From: UBA5951 sp012269555
Lineage (GTDB): Bacteria; Pseudomonadota; Alphaproteobacteria; Puniceispirillales; Puniceispirillaceae
Reading direction: 5' to 3'
DNA length: 64,000 nt
Assembly (NCBI GenBank): GCA_038147755.1
Contig: JAYQTS010000002.1
Coordinates: 1-64,000, forward strand
Shown: positions 1-9,532 of the stretch, piece by piece
Layout of the letters: the number at the start of each line of letters is the position of its first letter
How positions within the stretch are numbered: position 1 is the stretch's first letter
Notes under the pieces: generated by a model
Told to the model about the DNA's origin: nothing
The model's database searches: none
The model's input: only the letters and a program-made list of their open reading frames with translations
Position numbers and translations under genes: made by a program

Positions 1-456
1 GTTACGTGTATTGCTACACGGTTTGAATTTGAATGTTATGATATTGCTCCATCTGTATAATCTGAAACATTTTCTCGATAGAGGTTTAGTTAAACCACCT
101 CTGTTTATCCAGTCTGTATTTGGGATTTTAGGCGGCATAGGAACTCATGCCGAAGATGTAGCCCATATGAAGAGAACAGCAGATAGGCTTTTTGGTGATC
201 AGTATGAATGGTCCGTATTGGGTGCCGGTTCTGCACAAATGAGAATAGCTGCACAGGCTGCCTCCATGGGAGCTAACGTCCGTGTTGGTCTTGAAGATTC
301 CCTATGGGCTGGGCCTGGTAAACTTGCAACATCTAATGCCGACCAGGTAAAAAAGTGCAAGGCAAATTTCTTGAGGGTATTGGACTTGAAATTACAGGTC
401 CTGAAGAAGCGCGTGAAATACTGCAACTGAAGGGAAGTGATAAAGTTAATTTTTAG
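1..456 (+). CDS. BKACE/DUF849 beta-keto acid cleavage enzyme, C-terminal part (frameshifted)
   Basis: This is the C-terminal part of a beta-keto acid cleavage enzyme (DUF849, formerly 3-keto-5-aminohexanoate cleavage enzyme), cut by the left edge. Members condense a beta-keto acid with acetyl-CoA to give acetoacetate and a CoA ester; the substrate cannot be read from sequence. Visible family blocks are HLYNLKHFLDRGLVKPP, then GILGGIG, then a stretch ending GANVRVGLEDSLW. Two frameshifts are visible. Near 58 the RFEFECYDIA block is one base out of frame with HLYNLKHF. At the A-run near 350 one missing A separates the main frame from the natural tail, which reads EGIGLEITGPEEAREIL and stops at 454-456. 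Fifteen bases separate it from the OsmC gene. Family assignment is firm; specificity is unknown. Confidence 0.8.
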
Positions 457-471
457 TGAGAAGATGAATTA

Positions 472-963
472 ATGAGTGAAGAAATTAAAAAATTTGATGT
501 CGTTTTTGAATGCGATGCTGTTAACCCTGGAAGAATGAGAACAGATATGCAAGTTCGAATGCTTGAGCCAGACCCATTCGAATGCGAGCTTGCCACAGAT
601 GAAATGGGATTTCATGGAGGTGACGGCTCAGCTCCAACACCTCTAATGTTGTTCTCTGGAGGTCTAGCAGCATGCCTTATGACACAATTGAGAGCGTTCT
701 CAAAGAGACTAAAAGTAGATGTGGGAGAGATTAAACTAGCTACTCGTTTGCATTGGCAGGGTGTTCAGAAAGGAAGAGAACCATATGAAACACAGCCAGT
801 AAGCTTTGAAATAGATATAGACATGGAAGGCTCAGCATCAACGCAACAACGAATTGAACTAATAGAGGCAGCAAAAAAAGGTTGTTTTGTAGAGCAAACT
901 TTGATGCGCCCGAACATAATAGGGCACCGTTTGAAAGTTGGTAATGATTGGGTACAGGTGTAG
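472..963 (+). CDS. OsmC/Ohr-family protein
   Basis: This 163-residue protein has the OsmC fold and is probably a thiol-dependent peroxidase or organic hydroperoxide reductase of the cytoplasm. The two redox cysteines of the family are visible, one in the GGLAACLMTQL helix (about C68) and one in KKGCFVEQTL (about C138). Length fits the longer OsmC-like proteins often encoded beside catabolic enzymes. It lies between a BKACE gene and a molybdenum hydroxylase and stops 3 bases before the next start, so it is probably cotranscribed. The OsmC subgroup and its physiological substrate cannot be decided. Confidence 0.85.
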   Translation: MSEEIKKFDVVFECDAVNPGRMRTDMQVRMLEPDPFECELATDEMGFHGGDGSAPTPLMLFSGGLAACLMTQLRAFSKRLKVDVGEIKLATRLHWQGVQKGREPYETQPVSFEIDIDMEGSASTQQRIELIEAAKKGCFVEQTLMRPNIIGHRLKVGNDWVQV

Positions 964-966
964 GCA

Positions 967-1434
967 ATGGCGTTAATAAATTTACACGTGAACGGCAAAA
1001 ATATGTCCGTTGATACGGAAACTGATACACCACTAATCTATGTTTTAAGAAATGATTTTGATTTTAAAGGTGCAAAACTAGGGTGCGCTTTGGAACAATG
1101 TGGTGCTTGTATGGTTTTAGTTGATGGTGAGCCAACAAATAGTTGTGTGCGTGCCGCGGCAGAGTTTGAAGGAAGGCAAATCGAAACGGTTGAGAGTTTT
1201 GGAAACCCTGAGAAGATGAGTGACATTCAGCAAATCTTTGCTGAAGAAAATGTAGCGCAATGCGGATATTGTACCGCCGGTATTGTATGTAGCGTGACCG
1301 CTTTATTTCGAAAAACAAAAACACCTTCAGACGAACAAATAAAGGATACACTTAATCGTCACCTTTGCAGGTGTGGATCTCATTCTAGGATTTTAGATGC
1401 AGTTTACCGGATTAGAGAGGGGTCAATAAGATGA
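967..1434 (+). CDS. Molybdenum hydroxylase small subunit, two [2Fe-2S] clusters
   Basis: This is the iron-sulfur subunit of a xanthine-oxidase-family hydroxylase (the CoxS/IorA/NdhS type, 155 residues). The N-terminal plant-ferredoxin domain has cluster cysteines at about C40, C45, C48 and C60. The C-terminal helical domain has CGYC (about C99, C102) and CRCG (about C134, C136). It passes electrons from the molybdopterin centre of the large subunit, whose gene starts inside this stop codon (ATGA overlap at 1431-1434). No separate FAD subunit gene is seen here. This two-subunit layout is typical of isoquinoline 1-oxidoreductase, nicotinate dehydrogenase and aldehyde dehydrogenase relatives. 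The substrate cannot be assigned. Confidence 0.92.
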   Translation: MALINLHVNGKNMSVDTETDTPLIYVLRNDFDFKGAKLGCALEQCGACMVLVDGEPTNSCVRAAAEFEGRQIETVESFGNPEKMSDIQQIFAEENVAQCGYCTAGIVCSVTALFRKTKTPSDEQIKDTLNRHLCRCGSHSRILDAVYRIREGSIR

Positions 1435-3582
1435 GCAAGCATTCAAGTCTTTCTAATAGCCCTAAGGGTAAGTGAATGGCTCGATTTTTCTCAGGAAGGA
1501 GAGCTAATTTTGCATACTGGGAAGGTTGATATAGGACAACGTATCACCACTGCTTTAGCCTTGATTGCGGCAGAGGAATTGAGCATCCCATTTGGTCAGG
1601 TTAGTGTAAGAAAAACTAAAACGGATGTCGATCCCAACGAGGGTTACACCGCCGGAAGTTTTTCTATGCAACATTCAGGTTACGCCATAAAAAAAGCAAC
1701 AGCAACAGCGCGAAAAATTTTTACTCAAACGGCCGCCGAAAAACTAAATATTGCGGAAGATAAATTAGAAGTTAGTGATGGTCAAATTCGTGCTAAGGGA
1801 ACCAATCAATCTTTAACTTACTGGGAATTAATGTCTGATGTAAATTTAGAAATAGATGTTGACGAAGATGTGCAAACTAAAAATCCATCGGATTATTCAA
1901 TACAGAACAAAAAACATATTGCTAAAGGTATGGCTGAAATCATGACTGGAAAGTATCAATTCCTTCAAGATTTAAAGTTTGAAAATATGTTGCATGCAAG
2001 AATCGTAAGGCCACCACATTATCATTGTGAATTAGAAAAATTAGACCCAGATGTTATAAGCCGTCTTGAGAAAGAAAACGTCTTTGTTATTAGGGATGGT
2101 AGTTTTTTAGCTGTCGCCACAAAACAGGAATATAAGGCGGTTAAGGCTGCAAGGCGTATTGCATTGGCTGCCAAATGGAAGGTTAAAAAACAATTATCAG
2201 AAGAAAATATATACTCTCAATTAACTGCGAATAGGAAAGATAGGTTTTTTGTAGAAAAGGGTTGTGTGCCTTCTTCCACTCGAGAAATACCAGAGCTTAT
2301 GAGTATGAATGAGGATGAACATATCACCGTTACCGCAGTTTATCAAAAACCTTATCATATGCATGCTTCAATTGACCATCAGCTGGTTGTGCTCATTTTG
2401 ATGGCCAATTGTTGCAGGTTTGGACCCACAATCAAGGTGTTTATCCTCTTAGAGCTGCAATTACTGAGGCATTTGAAATGAGTATAGAAAATGTTTCCGT
2501 TCAATTCATTCCTGGTGCGGGTGTATATGGTCATAATGGTGCAGACGATGCCGCATTTGATGCGGCTATAATTGCAAGGCATATCCCTAAATATTCTATT
2601 TTACTCAAGTGGACAAGGGATGATGAGAATAGCTGGGAGCCTTACGGCTCTGCTATGCATTGTGAAATACAAGCAAGCATAAATAAGAAAGGAAAAATTA
2701 GCTCGTGGTCGCATGAGACTTATGCGGATACTTTTTTAACGCGCCCTATAACTGGAAAAAAGCCAGCAACACGAATGCTCTCCTCTCATTATTTAGAAAA
2801 TGCTCTGCCTTGGCCTGTTGCTGAGCCGATGATGGTACCACATGGCGGCATACATCGTAATATGGAAATGTTATATGAAATGCCCGAACCACGATTGGTT
2901 AAAAATAGAGTTTATGACTTGCCTTTGCGCACATCAGCACTTCGGACCTTAGGAGCATATGGGAATGTCTTTGCAAATGAGTCGATGATAAACGAACTCG
3001 CTGAACGAGCAAATATCGACCCATTCACCTTCAGATTGAATCATCTAAAGGATGAGAGAGCCATAAATGTTCTGAAAAAATTACAACAAGTGATGGAAAA
3101 AGATACTCCAGAAGAAGAGCAAATGGGTAAAGGTATTGGTTTTGCTCGATATAAAAATTCCGCAGCTTATTGTGCTATCGGAGTATCGCTAACAGTAACT
3201 GAGGCCGCTGAGGTTTTATTACATCATGCTTATATTGTATGTGATGCTGGCGAAATTGTTGACCTAGAAGGGGTGCGTGCGCAGCTCGAAGGTGGTTTCA
3301 TTCAGGCTGCAAGTTGGACTTTATACGAGCAAGTTTTATATGAACGCGATGGTATTGTGAGTAGAGATTGGGACACCTATCCAATTATTACTTTTGATAA
3401 TATTCCAAAAATGCATACTTATTTGATCGAAAATCCAGGCAAACCATATCTATGAGCGGGCGAGGGCAGCAGGGCCTACAGCAGCAGCTATAAGTAATGC
3501 GCTAAAAGATGCAACGGGACTTTCATTAAGAAAAATGCCATTCAATTCAGATGCTATAATGGAAGCTGCGTTGGAAGGATAA
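1431..3582 (+). CDS. Molybdenum hydroxylase large (molybdopterin) subunit, frameshifted
   Basis: This is the molybdopterin-binding subunit of a two-subunit aldehyde oxidase/xanthine dehydrogenase-type enzyme (IorB/nicotinate dehydrogenase B-like), about 715 residues when repaired. The start is the ATG at 1431 overlapping the small-subunit stop. Frameshifts occur near 1467, before SEWLDFSQEGEL; near 2370, where one missing G restores MHASIGPSAGCAHFDGQ joined to LLQVWTHNQGVYP; and near 3450-3470, after which the tail reads GLSLRKMPFNSDAI and stops at 3580-3582. Recognisable blocks are EGYTAGSFSMQHSG and LRTLGAYGNVFANES. Since all parts are present, base errors are likelier than decay, although three breaks in a dispensable catabolic gene could also be real. 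Substrate unknown. Confidence 0.82.
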
Positions 3583-3620
3583 TTAAGAATCAGGATATAA
3601 ATAAAAATAAGGAGATTAAA

Positions 3621-4619
3621 ATGTCACAAGTAGAATTCCCGGTACTAGATTTAGAGCCATTTTTCAATGGTGAAGAAAACGCTGATATAAAGCTTGCCAA
3701 TCAGTTAAAAGAGGTATGTGAGACAATTGGTTTTTTCTTTTTGAAAAACCATCAAATTTCACAATCTATAATAGATGATATGTTTGCTAAAACTAGAGCG
3801 TTCCATGATTTATCTATGGATGAAAAACTTGCAATTTCGATAAACAAAAATCAGCGTGGTTACATAAAGCCTGGAGCTACTTTGGTTTCGCATTCAACAT
3901 ATAATAAGAATACTAAATATGACAGTAATGAAACACTTGTATTCGCGACAGATTACGCATCAGATGATGAATTTGTAAAAGCCGGAAAACGTTTTTATGG
4001 AGAAAATCAATGGCCTTCTAATATGCCGGAATTAAAGCCAGCTGTACAAGAATTTATGTCTGAGATAGAACAACTAGGAAAAAAATTATTGCCAATTTGG
4101 GCTCTTGCTCTTGGGCTAAAACCAGATTTTTTTGAGCCATATTTTCATAAACCACATAATTACTTGCGTCTTGCTCATTATCCGCCAGTACCTGAACTTG
4201 GTGAGAATGAGTTTGGACTTGGGCCCCATGCTGATACAGGATTTATGACTTTTCTTCCGCAAGCTGATGTGGAGGGTTTAGAAGTTTTACTTACAGATGG
4301 TAGTTGGATTAGACCTCCAAGAATGGATGATGCTATTCTTGTAAATACAGGACAATTCTTGGAGCGCTGGACAAACGAAAAATTTAGAGCTAGCCCTCAT
4401 AGAGTTATACCTCCTAAAAATAGACATCGTTTCTCAATCGCTGCGTTTATTAATCCCTCATTTGAGCCAGTTTGCCATCCCATCGAAACATGCGTATCTG
4501 ATGAAAATCCTGCAAAATATCCGTCTCAATCCTATTGGGAATTTTATAATTGGTATATGGTTAATACTTATCCTCACTATGAAGAATTCGATGCACCAAA
4601 GGAAGCTAGTTCGAATTAA
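3621..4619 (+). CDS. 2-oxoglutarate/Fe(II) oxygenase, isopenicillin N synthase-like
   Basis: This 332-residue non-haem iron oxygenase belongs to the isopenicillin N synthase-like superfamily. It has the N-terminal DIOX_N block (VPVLDL-type start, GFFFLKNH at about 37-44) and the double-stranded beta-helix with iron ligands H203 and D205 (GPHADTG) and H260 (SPHRV). R270 and S272 form the RxS motif that binds 2-oxoglutarate. A good AAGGAG ribosome site precedes the ATG. It lies 38 bases after the molybdenum hydroxylase on the same strand, which suggests a shared oxidative catabolic pathway, but the substrate cannot be named. Confidence 0.9.
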   Translation: MSQVEFPVLDLEPFFNGEENADIKLANQLKEVCETIGFFFLKNHQISQSIIDDMFAKTRAFHDLSMDEKLAISINKNQRGYIKPGATLVSHSTYNKNTKYDSNETLVFATDYASDDEFVKAGKRFYGENQWPSNMPELKPAVQEFMSEIEQLGKKLLPIWALALGLKPDFFEPYFHKPHNYLRLAHYPPVPELGENEFGLGPHADTGFMTFLPQADVEGLEVLLTDGSWIRPPRMDDAILVNTGQFLERWTNEKFRASPHRVIPPKNRHRFSIAAFINPSFEPVCHPIETCVSDENPAKYPSQSYWEFYNWYMVNTYPHYEEFDAPKEASSN

Positions 4620-4740
4620 TTTTATTGTGAGGTAAATAGCTCTCTGAAATGGATTACCTTTTCCCACTCAGAGGCTAAGTAAGGCTGAGATTTTATAAAA
4701 TTTTCAGGGGGCTGGCTTCGTTTCATTTTCTGGCTTTTTA

Positions 4741-5492
4741 TCAGTTTAGTTTCTTTTTGTTTACTAAACTCATTGCAAGCTTTGAATTTGTCAGTTTCTT
4801 TTCATCGCTCACTGTTATATTGGGATAGCTTGTGGGACCGATGTTAACTTTTTCTGGCTTTATTAAACTTTCTGAGATTTTAATGCTTGAAGAGGCGGTC
4901 ATTGGTTCTACAATTGGTTGCGGTTGGCCCTTCCAAACAGCATTTACTTTTTGTAGATAAGGTATATTTTTTTTTGTGTCAGCTGAGTGATAATATTTTA
5001 TTGCTAATTCCCAGTCACCATGAGTCTGATATAATTCCTCAAGAAAAACCGCTGCGTAGGCGATATTTGTATAAGGGTCAAGCATTGACTCTGGTGAACT
5101 GAAAGCGTGTGAATGCCATTTTACGCTTATTTGCATGCATCCTATATCTATGCGAGTATTATCAAATTCCTTCTGCTTAACGATATAGTCAACAGCAGAT
5201 TTACGAGTATCAAAAAAAAGACCTTTCCCATTATCATTTATCGTCCAAGGCCATGCTCTGTAAACACCAGTATCCGTCTTTCGACCCGACTCAACCCTTG
5301 CAATCGATGTAAGAATTCCACTTGGTAGATTAAAAGCATTCTCTGCCTCTACATGCTACCGTTTCACACACATTGAGATCAGAAAAATGCGTGCTTGCAT
5401 GTAATTTTGAACTTAAAAGGAATAACAACAAAAGTAGGAGGCTGAATGTATCAAGTAATTTATTTAAATATCTTTTTTCAATACGGCCTCTC
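4741..5492 (-). CDS. Lytic transglycosylase, SLT domain, exported (frameshifted)
   Basis: This is a probable peptidoglycan lytic transglycosylase of about 250 residues. The ATG at 5492 begins a basic N-terminus and a leucine-rich hydrophobic stretch (SLLLLLLFLLSS), which looks like a signal peptide. One frameshift near 5355 separates it from the SLT core. The core reads LPSGILTSIARVESGR, whose glutamate is the family's catalytic acid, then DIGCMQISVKWH, then NIAYAAVFLEELY and WELAIKYYHS. The last 60 residues are a low-complexity tail. It is the distal gene of the minus-strand run carrying three bactofilins, consistent with cell-wall remodelling. It converges on the oxygenase gene. Family assignment is good; the frame repair is my reading. 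Confidence 0.75.
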
Positions 5493-5599
5493 ATTTTTAG
5501 AAATACAGGATAATTTTTCCTCTTATTTTCTAAGCAAGCAGTATGCCAAATATGTTTTCCAATTTTTTAGTTATGAAGAATATTGGTAATGATTTCTCA

Positions 5600-5989
5600 T
5601 TATTTAGTGCTGAATGTTTCATTCATTGATTTGAAAACATTCATCATGCGTTCTGGAACATTGCAGTATGATTTAAGAGTTACATATGGGGCAACAGGTT
5701 CTAGATCACCGTCATAGCGTACATCCTTAAAAACAGGGTTTGTAACTAAACGAATCCTTTGGTCAGACCTTGCCGTTATTTGGGCGGTTCCACCCTTGAA
5801 AACAGCTGTAGCCCCAGTTTCATATACCTCCACTGCGAAAGTACTTTCATGAAATTCACAACCATTATCTAATTTTGCTGTAACAAAAACCATTTTTGGA
5901 GGTTCTGGTTTTAGGACTAACTCCCAAAGGAAAAACACCGAAACGCTGGCTAAACATAAAGCAAAAACTGTGATACTGGCTTTTTTCAT
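5600..5989 (-). CDS. Membrane-anchored periplasmic protein of unknown function
   Basis: This 129-residue protein is not recognised. An N-terminal hydrophobic segment at about 5-26 (ITVFALCLASVSVFFLWEL) predicts a signal anchor with the remaining 100 residues in the periplasm. That part looks beta-rich and has two cysteines, one in DNGCEF and one in KSYCNVPE, that could form a disulfide. It sits between the bactofilin genes and the lytic transglycosylase on the same strand, 30 bases from the nearest bactofilin, so it is probably part of that operon. A role in linking bactofilin filaments to wall enzymes is only a guess from position. Confidence 0.65.
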   Translation of the reverse strand: MKKASITVFALCLASVSVFFLWELVLKPEPPKMVFVTAKLDNGCEFHESTFAVEVYETGATAVFKGGTAQITARSDQRIRLVTNPVFKDVRYDGDLEPVAPYVTLKSYCNVPERMMNVFKSMNETFSTK

Positions 5990-6019
5990 TTTTTGTGACT
6001 GATTTTTTGTTTCTTAAAA

Positions 6020-6349
6020 TTAACCTTTTTGAAGTTTTGAAATACTACCACTGACCTCTGCGCCAACATCAATCGCAAGTTCGTCGGTTAAAATAGAACC
6101 TTCAAACCTTGCTGAACTTGTGAGTTTAAGACTTTTCGTTTGAATATCACCATTGACTTTTCCACCAATCTCGGTTGATTGAGCAAAAATCTTTCCGTTA
6201 AATGTACTTCCAGATTCTAACTTAACGTCAACAGCACGCATTTCTCCTTTGTAGTGACCAGCTAAAACGACTGTTGAACCTTTTGCAGAAGTTACGTCTA
6301 GTATGCCGTCCATTTTGATTTCGGGTGAGATATAAGTTACGTCTGCCAT
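6020..6349 (-). CDS. Bactofilin 1
   Basis: This 109-residue bactofilin is built almost entirely of the short beta-helix repeat that polymerises into cytoskeletal filaments without nucleotide. Repeated rungs of the type GxxxGxI are visible, for example SGSTFNGKIFAQS, then EIGGKVNGDIQT, then SSARFEGSILTDEL. There are almost no terminal tails, unlike the third bactofilin of the cluster. It is the last of three tandem bactofilin genes and starts 3 bases after the second one stops. Family assignment is confident. Its individual role, whether in cell curvature, stalk, pole or flagellar positioning, cannot be inferred. Confidence 0.88.
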   Translation of the reverse strand: MADVTYISPEIKMDGILDVTSAKGSTVVLAGHYKGEMRAVDVKLESGSTFNGKIFAQSTEIGGKVNGDIQTKSLKLTSSARFEGSILTDELAIDVGAEVSGSISKLQKG

Positions 6350-6352
6350 GAT

Positions 6353-6759
6353 TTATGCCTTTTCTGCTGATGTTTGTTTGTTATTAGGATCGGAGGCCTT
6401 TTGCTCTTCGGACTCAGCCACTTCTTGTTCGGGTATAACCTTTTCATCCCAGTTTTGTATAACTCGGCAATTTAGAGCGGCTCCTCTATCTAATTGCAGA
6501 GATTTATATTTTATTTCACCGCTAACACGTGAAGAGGGCATCAGCCAAACACTATCTGCATTCATATTGCCATCATAGCTCCCTGAGACTACTACTAGCT
6601 TGGAGTTGATCGACCCTCCGAATTTTCCAGTTTCATTAATTGTTAACTTTTCTGTTGTAACATCCGCTTCTACAATTCCACTAACTTCTATGGTAGAAGC
6701 ATTTGAAATTTTCCTTTGAAGTGTGCCCCTGCACCAATGGTGGTCATTTTTTCAGCCAT
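6353..6759 (-). CDS. Bactofilin 2 (frameshifted)
   Basis: This is a second bactofilin, about 135 residues when repaired. The ATG at 6759 gives MAEKMTTIGAGAHFKGK. One missing A in the A-run near 6710 then breaks the frame, and the beta-helix continues as ISNASTIEVSGIVEADVTTE, KFGGSINSKLVVVSGS and SSRVSGEIKYKSLQLDRGA. The C-terminus is an acidic tail rich in E, Q and K. The short N-terminus and charged C-terminal tail differ from its two neighbours, as expected if the three copies have different partners. It sits 3 bases from bactofilin 1. The repaired rung spacing supports a sequencing indel over a dead gene. Confidence 0.8.
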
Positions 6760-6837
6760 TTTATCTTTCTTTCATTCTAGTTGTCATAAAATCAAGTTAA
6801 CCTATAAGCTCTTACATTTTCATCACTTTTGATTTTT

Positions 6838-7266
6838 CTATAAGAGTTGATTATCTTCTTTAGTCGATTTGGAGACAGTTTCCCCAGTTTTTGGTTTTGT
6901 ATGACTTCGAGCTTTTTCACCTGATGGATCATGATTAAGTTTTGCTTCTAAGTTAGCTCCCGAATCAATTGCGATTCGCTCATAAAACACTTCACCATTG
7001 AAAGATGCGTTGCTACTTATCTCAAGTGCTTCTGTTTTTATAGTCCCGCTGACATTGCCACCGATGCTAACTGAATTTGCTGAAATTGTAGCTTTCACGA
7101 TTGCATCCTCTTCTACAATAAGGTCGCTACAGTTAATAGTTCCCTTAAGTTTTCCAACCACACGCATGATTCCATTACATTTTATGTCCCCAACAATTTC
7201 CATCTCTGATCCAATAACGGATTCAGACATTCTGTTTTGGGTAGAATTTTTATCTAACTTCGCCAT
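6838..7266 (-). CDS. Bactofilin 3
   Basis: This 142-residue bactofilin is the first gene of the minus-strand cluster. A disordered N-terminal stretch of about 15 residues precedes the classic domain start SVIGSEMEIVGDIKCNG, followed by regular rungs (VVGKLKGTINCSDLIVEE, then SVSIGGNVSGTIKT, then NASFNGEVFYERIAIDSGA). A charged C-terminal tail from about residue 113 is rich in K, S and T. Its architecture is closest to typical BacA-like proteins. It is divergent from the small-membrane-protein/M23 peptidase pair across a 212-base spacer. Pairing of bactofilins with LmdC-type M23 peptidases is known in other bacteria. Confidence 0.9.
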   Translation of the reverse strand: MAKLDKNSTQNRMSESVIGSEMEIVGDIKCNGIMRVVGKLKGTINCSDLIVEEDAIVKATISANSVSIGGNVSGTIKTEALEISSNASFNGEVFYERIAIDSGANLEAKLNHDPSGEKARSHTKPKTGETVSKSTKEDNQLL

Positions 7267-7478
7267 AGTATTTTTAACCTATAAAAGTGACTCCATTATT
7301 ATAAATAAATAATTTTGTCTGTCGTTATTTAATATAGAAATTAAATGATATATTATTAAATTGTTTCTAACATAAAAGTTGTACGTCAAAAACTCTTATA
7401 ACGTTGCAACGATTATGCCAAATATTCAAAAATGAATATTTGTTAGGAAACTCTTCTGAAAGCCAAAGGGTGGTTGTT

Positions 7479-7851
7479 GTGTCTAATGATGTAATCGATA
7501 TTCGTGAACGAATTGAGAAGATAAGAGAAGCAGTAGAAAATAATCCTGTTGGTCAAACTGGCACTGATACGATCATTCCAGTGTCAAATACCGTTGAACT
7601 AGACTCAATAGTAATAGAAAATCAGAAGACAACTTAAGGCAGATGTGAATACTCAAATGTTGCAATCATCAACAACTGAAATGTTGTCATCAGTGGATGA
7701 TTCAACTTCCAAAAAACAACAATCTTCATATCCTTCAATTAAACTTGATATAAGCAACCAGTCCCGTAACTTAAGCCTTTATTTAATGCTTGGTATTCAG
7801 ATACTGACTAATATGATTTTAATCTTTCTTTTGTATAGAATGAGCTTGTAA
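7479..7851 (+). CDS. Small membrane protein, translationally coupled to the M23 peptidase (frameshifted)
   Basis: This is an unrecognised protein of about 124 residues made of two overlapping frames. The first part (VSNDVIDIRERIEKIREAVE) is charged and helical. A single indel near 7625 then leads into QLKADVNTQMLQSS and a C-terminal transmembrane segment (LYLMLGIQILTNMILIFLL). I chose the GTG at 7479 because AAAGGG lies 8 bases upstream; in-frame starts further up, at 7404 and 7470, are possible. Its stop overlaps the next start (TAATG at 7849-7853), so it is probably translated with the peptidase. Tail-anchored topology predicts a cytoplasmic N-terminus that could contact the bactofilins. 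No known family recognised. Confidence 0.55.
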
Positions 7852-9368
7852 TGAGAAGTTGGCTTTGGTCAAAAATTGAACAACACTTGCCTCGTATTAT
7901 TGATAGTACACAGGTCAACCATGCCGTGGTAGGACAGGACAAGCCATGGTATTTTTCGGAGAGACGGTTCTTAGTTTTTGGCAAGAAAGGCCCTTGGGAG
8001 CTCGTTATAAAGCCAAAACATGTTGGCATTTCTGCTATGCTATTCTCATGTTTCATATTTGCTTTGGGGTATTTTTCCGTGCAAACAATAAATACCGCTT
8101 TCATTGTTGCTAATCAGGAATTAATTAGTCCAGCAGACGCAAGTTTAATCGCAACTCAGAAGCATTCAATCGAATTAGAAAAATTACAGGACAAACCGCT
8201 TATATCAAATGTTGTATCAACTTTTGGTCCTTTAAAAAAAGACAATTCAATCGCAAATTATCTTTTTTCAATGAAGGTAAAAGATATAAAAATACAATAA
8301 AAAACTTAATAATACAAAAACATTGACAAGTGGCATGACCAACCACTTGAAGCTGTAAACGACAACTTTGAATTAAATAATACGTTGCTTGAAACAAAGA
8401 AAATAAGAGAACAAATGCTGTCATCTTTTGATCAGAAAGAAGCAAAACCAATGTATCAAGAGATACAGATTGTTATCAACGTTCCTGAGGTTAATGAAAA
8501 TTCTAAATCAAATCGATAATAAATAATTTTGATGAAAAATTAAATTATAAAAATATATCCGACTTTGATATTGAAACTAAAACTCGTCCAAAATTGGTGC
8601 AATCAAAAATTTTGAAAGTGTGGTTGAGAACGTTCCATCTTTAGTGGAATCTAAGGTCGTATCAATTAATAAAGATATTTTGGGACCAAATAATATACCC
8701 ACGATTTTGGATGACACAATCCGAGGCGCAAGGTTTTGAAATCGATAGACCGTGAGGTAAAAGTTATAGAAAAGGTGTTTAATGAATTAGGTATTAAATT
8801 ATCTGTTCCAGAATCAGCAGAAGTTCAATTAGCTAGTTTCAACTGGCCTATGCAACCAGGGTCAATTGATTATTTGGAATATATGAGGAAACAATTTATT
8901 AAACTGGATGTATATAGAGATGCATTAACATCACTACCTCTTCATTCCCCGATGAAGTATTATTATATTTCAAGTAAATATGGAAAGAGAAAACATCCAG
9001 TTACAAAAAAATGGGCGATGCATCATGGAATTGATTTAGCCGGTACCTGGCAAGAAAAAGTAAGAGCAACTGCTGACGGAACAGTTATTTCTTCTGGATG
9101 GGAAGGGTCTTTTGGGAGGGTTGTGAGAGTTCAACATCGATTTGGTATTGAGACTGTTTATGCACATTTAGCACGTTTAAATGTTAAAAAAAGGTGATTA
9201 TATAACATCAGGAGATATTGTGGGTTCCATGGGGTCAAGTGGAAGGTCTGATGGGGCCCATTTACATTATGAGATTAGGGTAAATAACAAATCTAAAAAC
9301 CCAAACAATTTTTTGATGTCGGGCAATCTTTATTAAGTCCCAGTAGTTTGCGGTCCTCAGCTTTTTAA
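7851..9368 (+). CDS. Membrane-anchored M23 (LytM) peptidoglycan endopeptidase, multiply frameshifted
   Basis: This is a zinc metallopeptidase that probably cuts peptide cross-links of the wall. The N-terminus is cytoplasmic, followed by one transmembrane helix at about 64-84 (ISAMLFSCFIFALGYFSVQT) and a long helical linker. A C-terminal LytM domain has the zinc ligands of HHGIDLAG, then YAHLARLNV and HLHYEIRV. The gene is broken near 8300, about 8520-8600, near 8735, near 9190 (A-run) and near 9305. Reading through restores EAVNDNFELNNTLLETKKI and ESVVENVPSLVESKVV in the linker, and a final QFFDVGQSLL block that stops at 9366-9368. The many indels look like sequence errors. Position opposite three bactofilins suggests spatial control by filaments, as for LmdC-type enzymes. 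Confidence 0.8.
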
Positions 9369-9484
9369 AATATGGGTCACTTTTTAAATATACGGATTGA
9401 AAAATAGATTTTTATAGAAATTTTCTAAATAATTTTTTTCTGGTCGTTCTTAATTAGCTAATAAAAGAATATTTTAGTAGATGA

Positions 9485-9505
9485 TATGGAAAAGATTTTT
9501 CCATA
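9485..9505. other. Perfect 9-bp inverted repeat in the leader of the 9533 gene
   Basis: TATGGAAAA and TTTTCCATA form a perfect 9-base stem around a 3-base loop, about 28 bases before the likely start at 9533. The T-rich 3' arm is not followed by a T-run, so it is a poor terminator for the upstream peptidase gene. It could be an operator or a 5' untranslated hairpin. Confidence 0.35.
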
Positions 9506-9532
9506 AAAATGAATAAGAATGAGGTGAAGAAA

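Noticed and set aside
1431..3582. True pseudogene of the molybdenum hydroxylase large subunit
   Set aside because: All domains are present in shifted frames and the same kind of indel occurs in essential genes of the window, so base errors explain it better, though decay is not fully excluded.
8200..8451. Minus-strand open frame of 83 codons
   Set aside because: It is antisense to the linker of the M23 gene, has low-complexity leucine/phenylalanine composition and no ribosome site.
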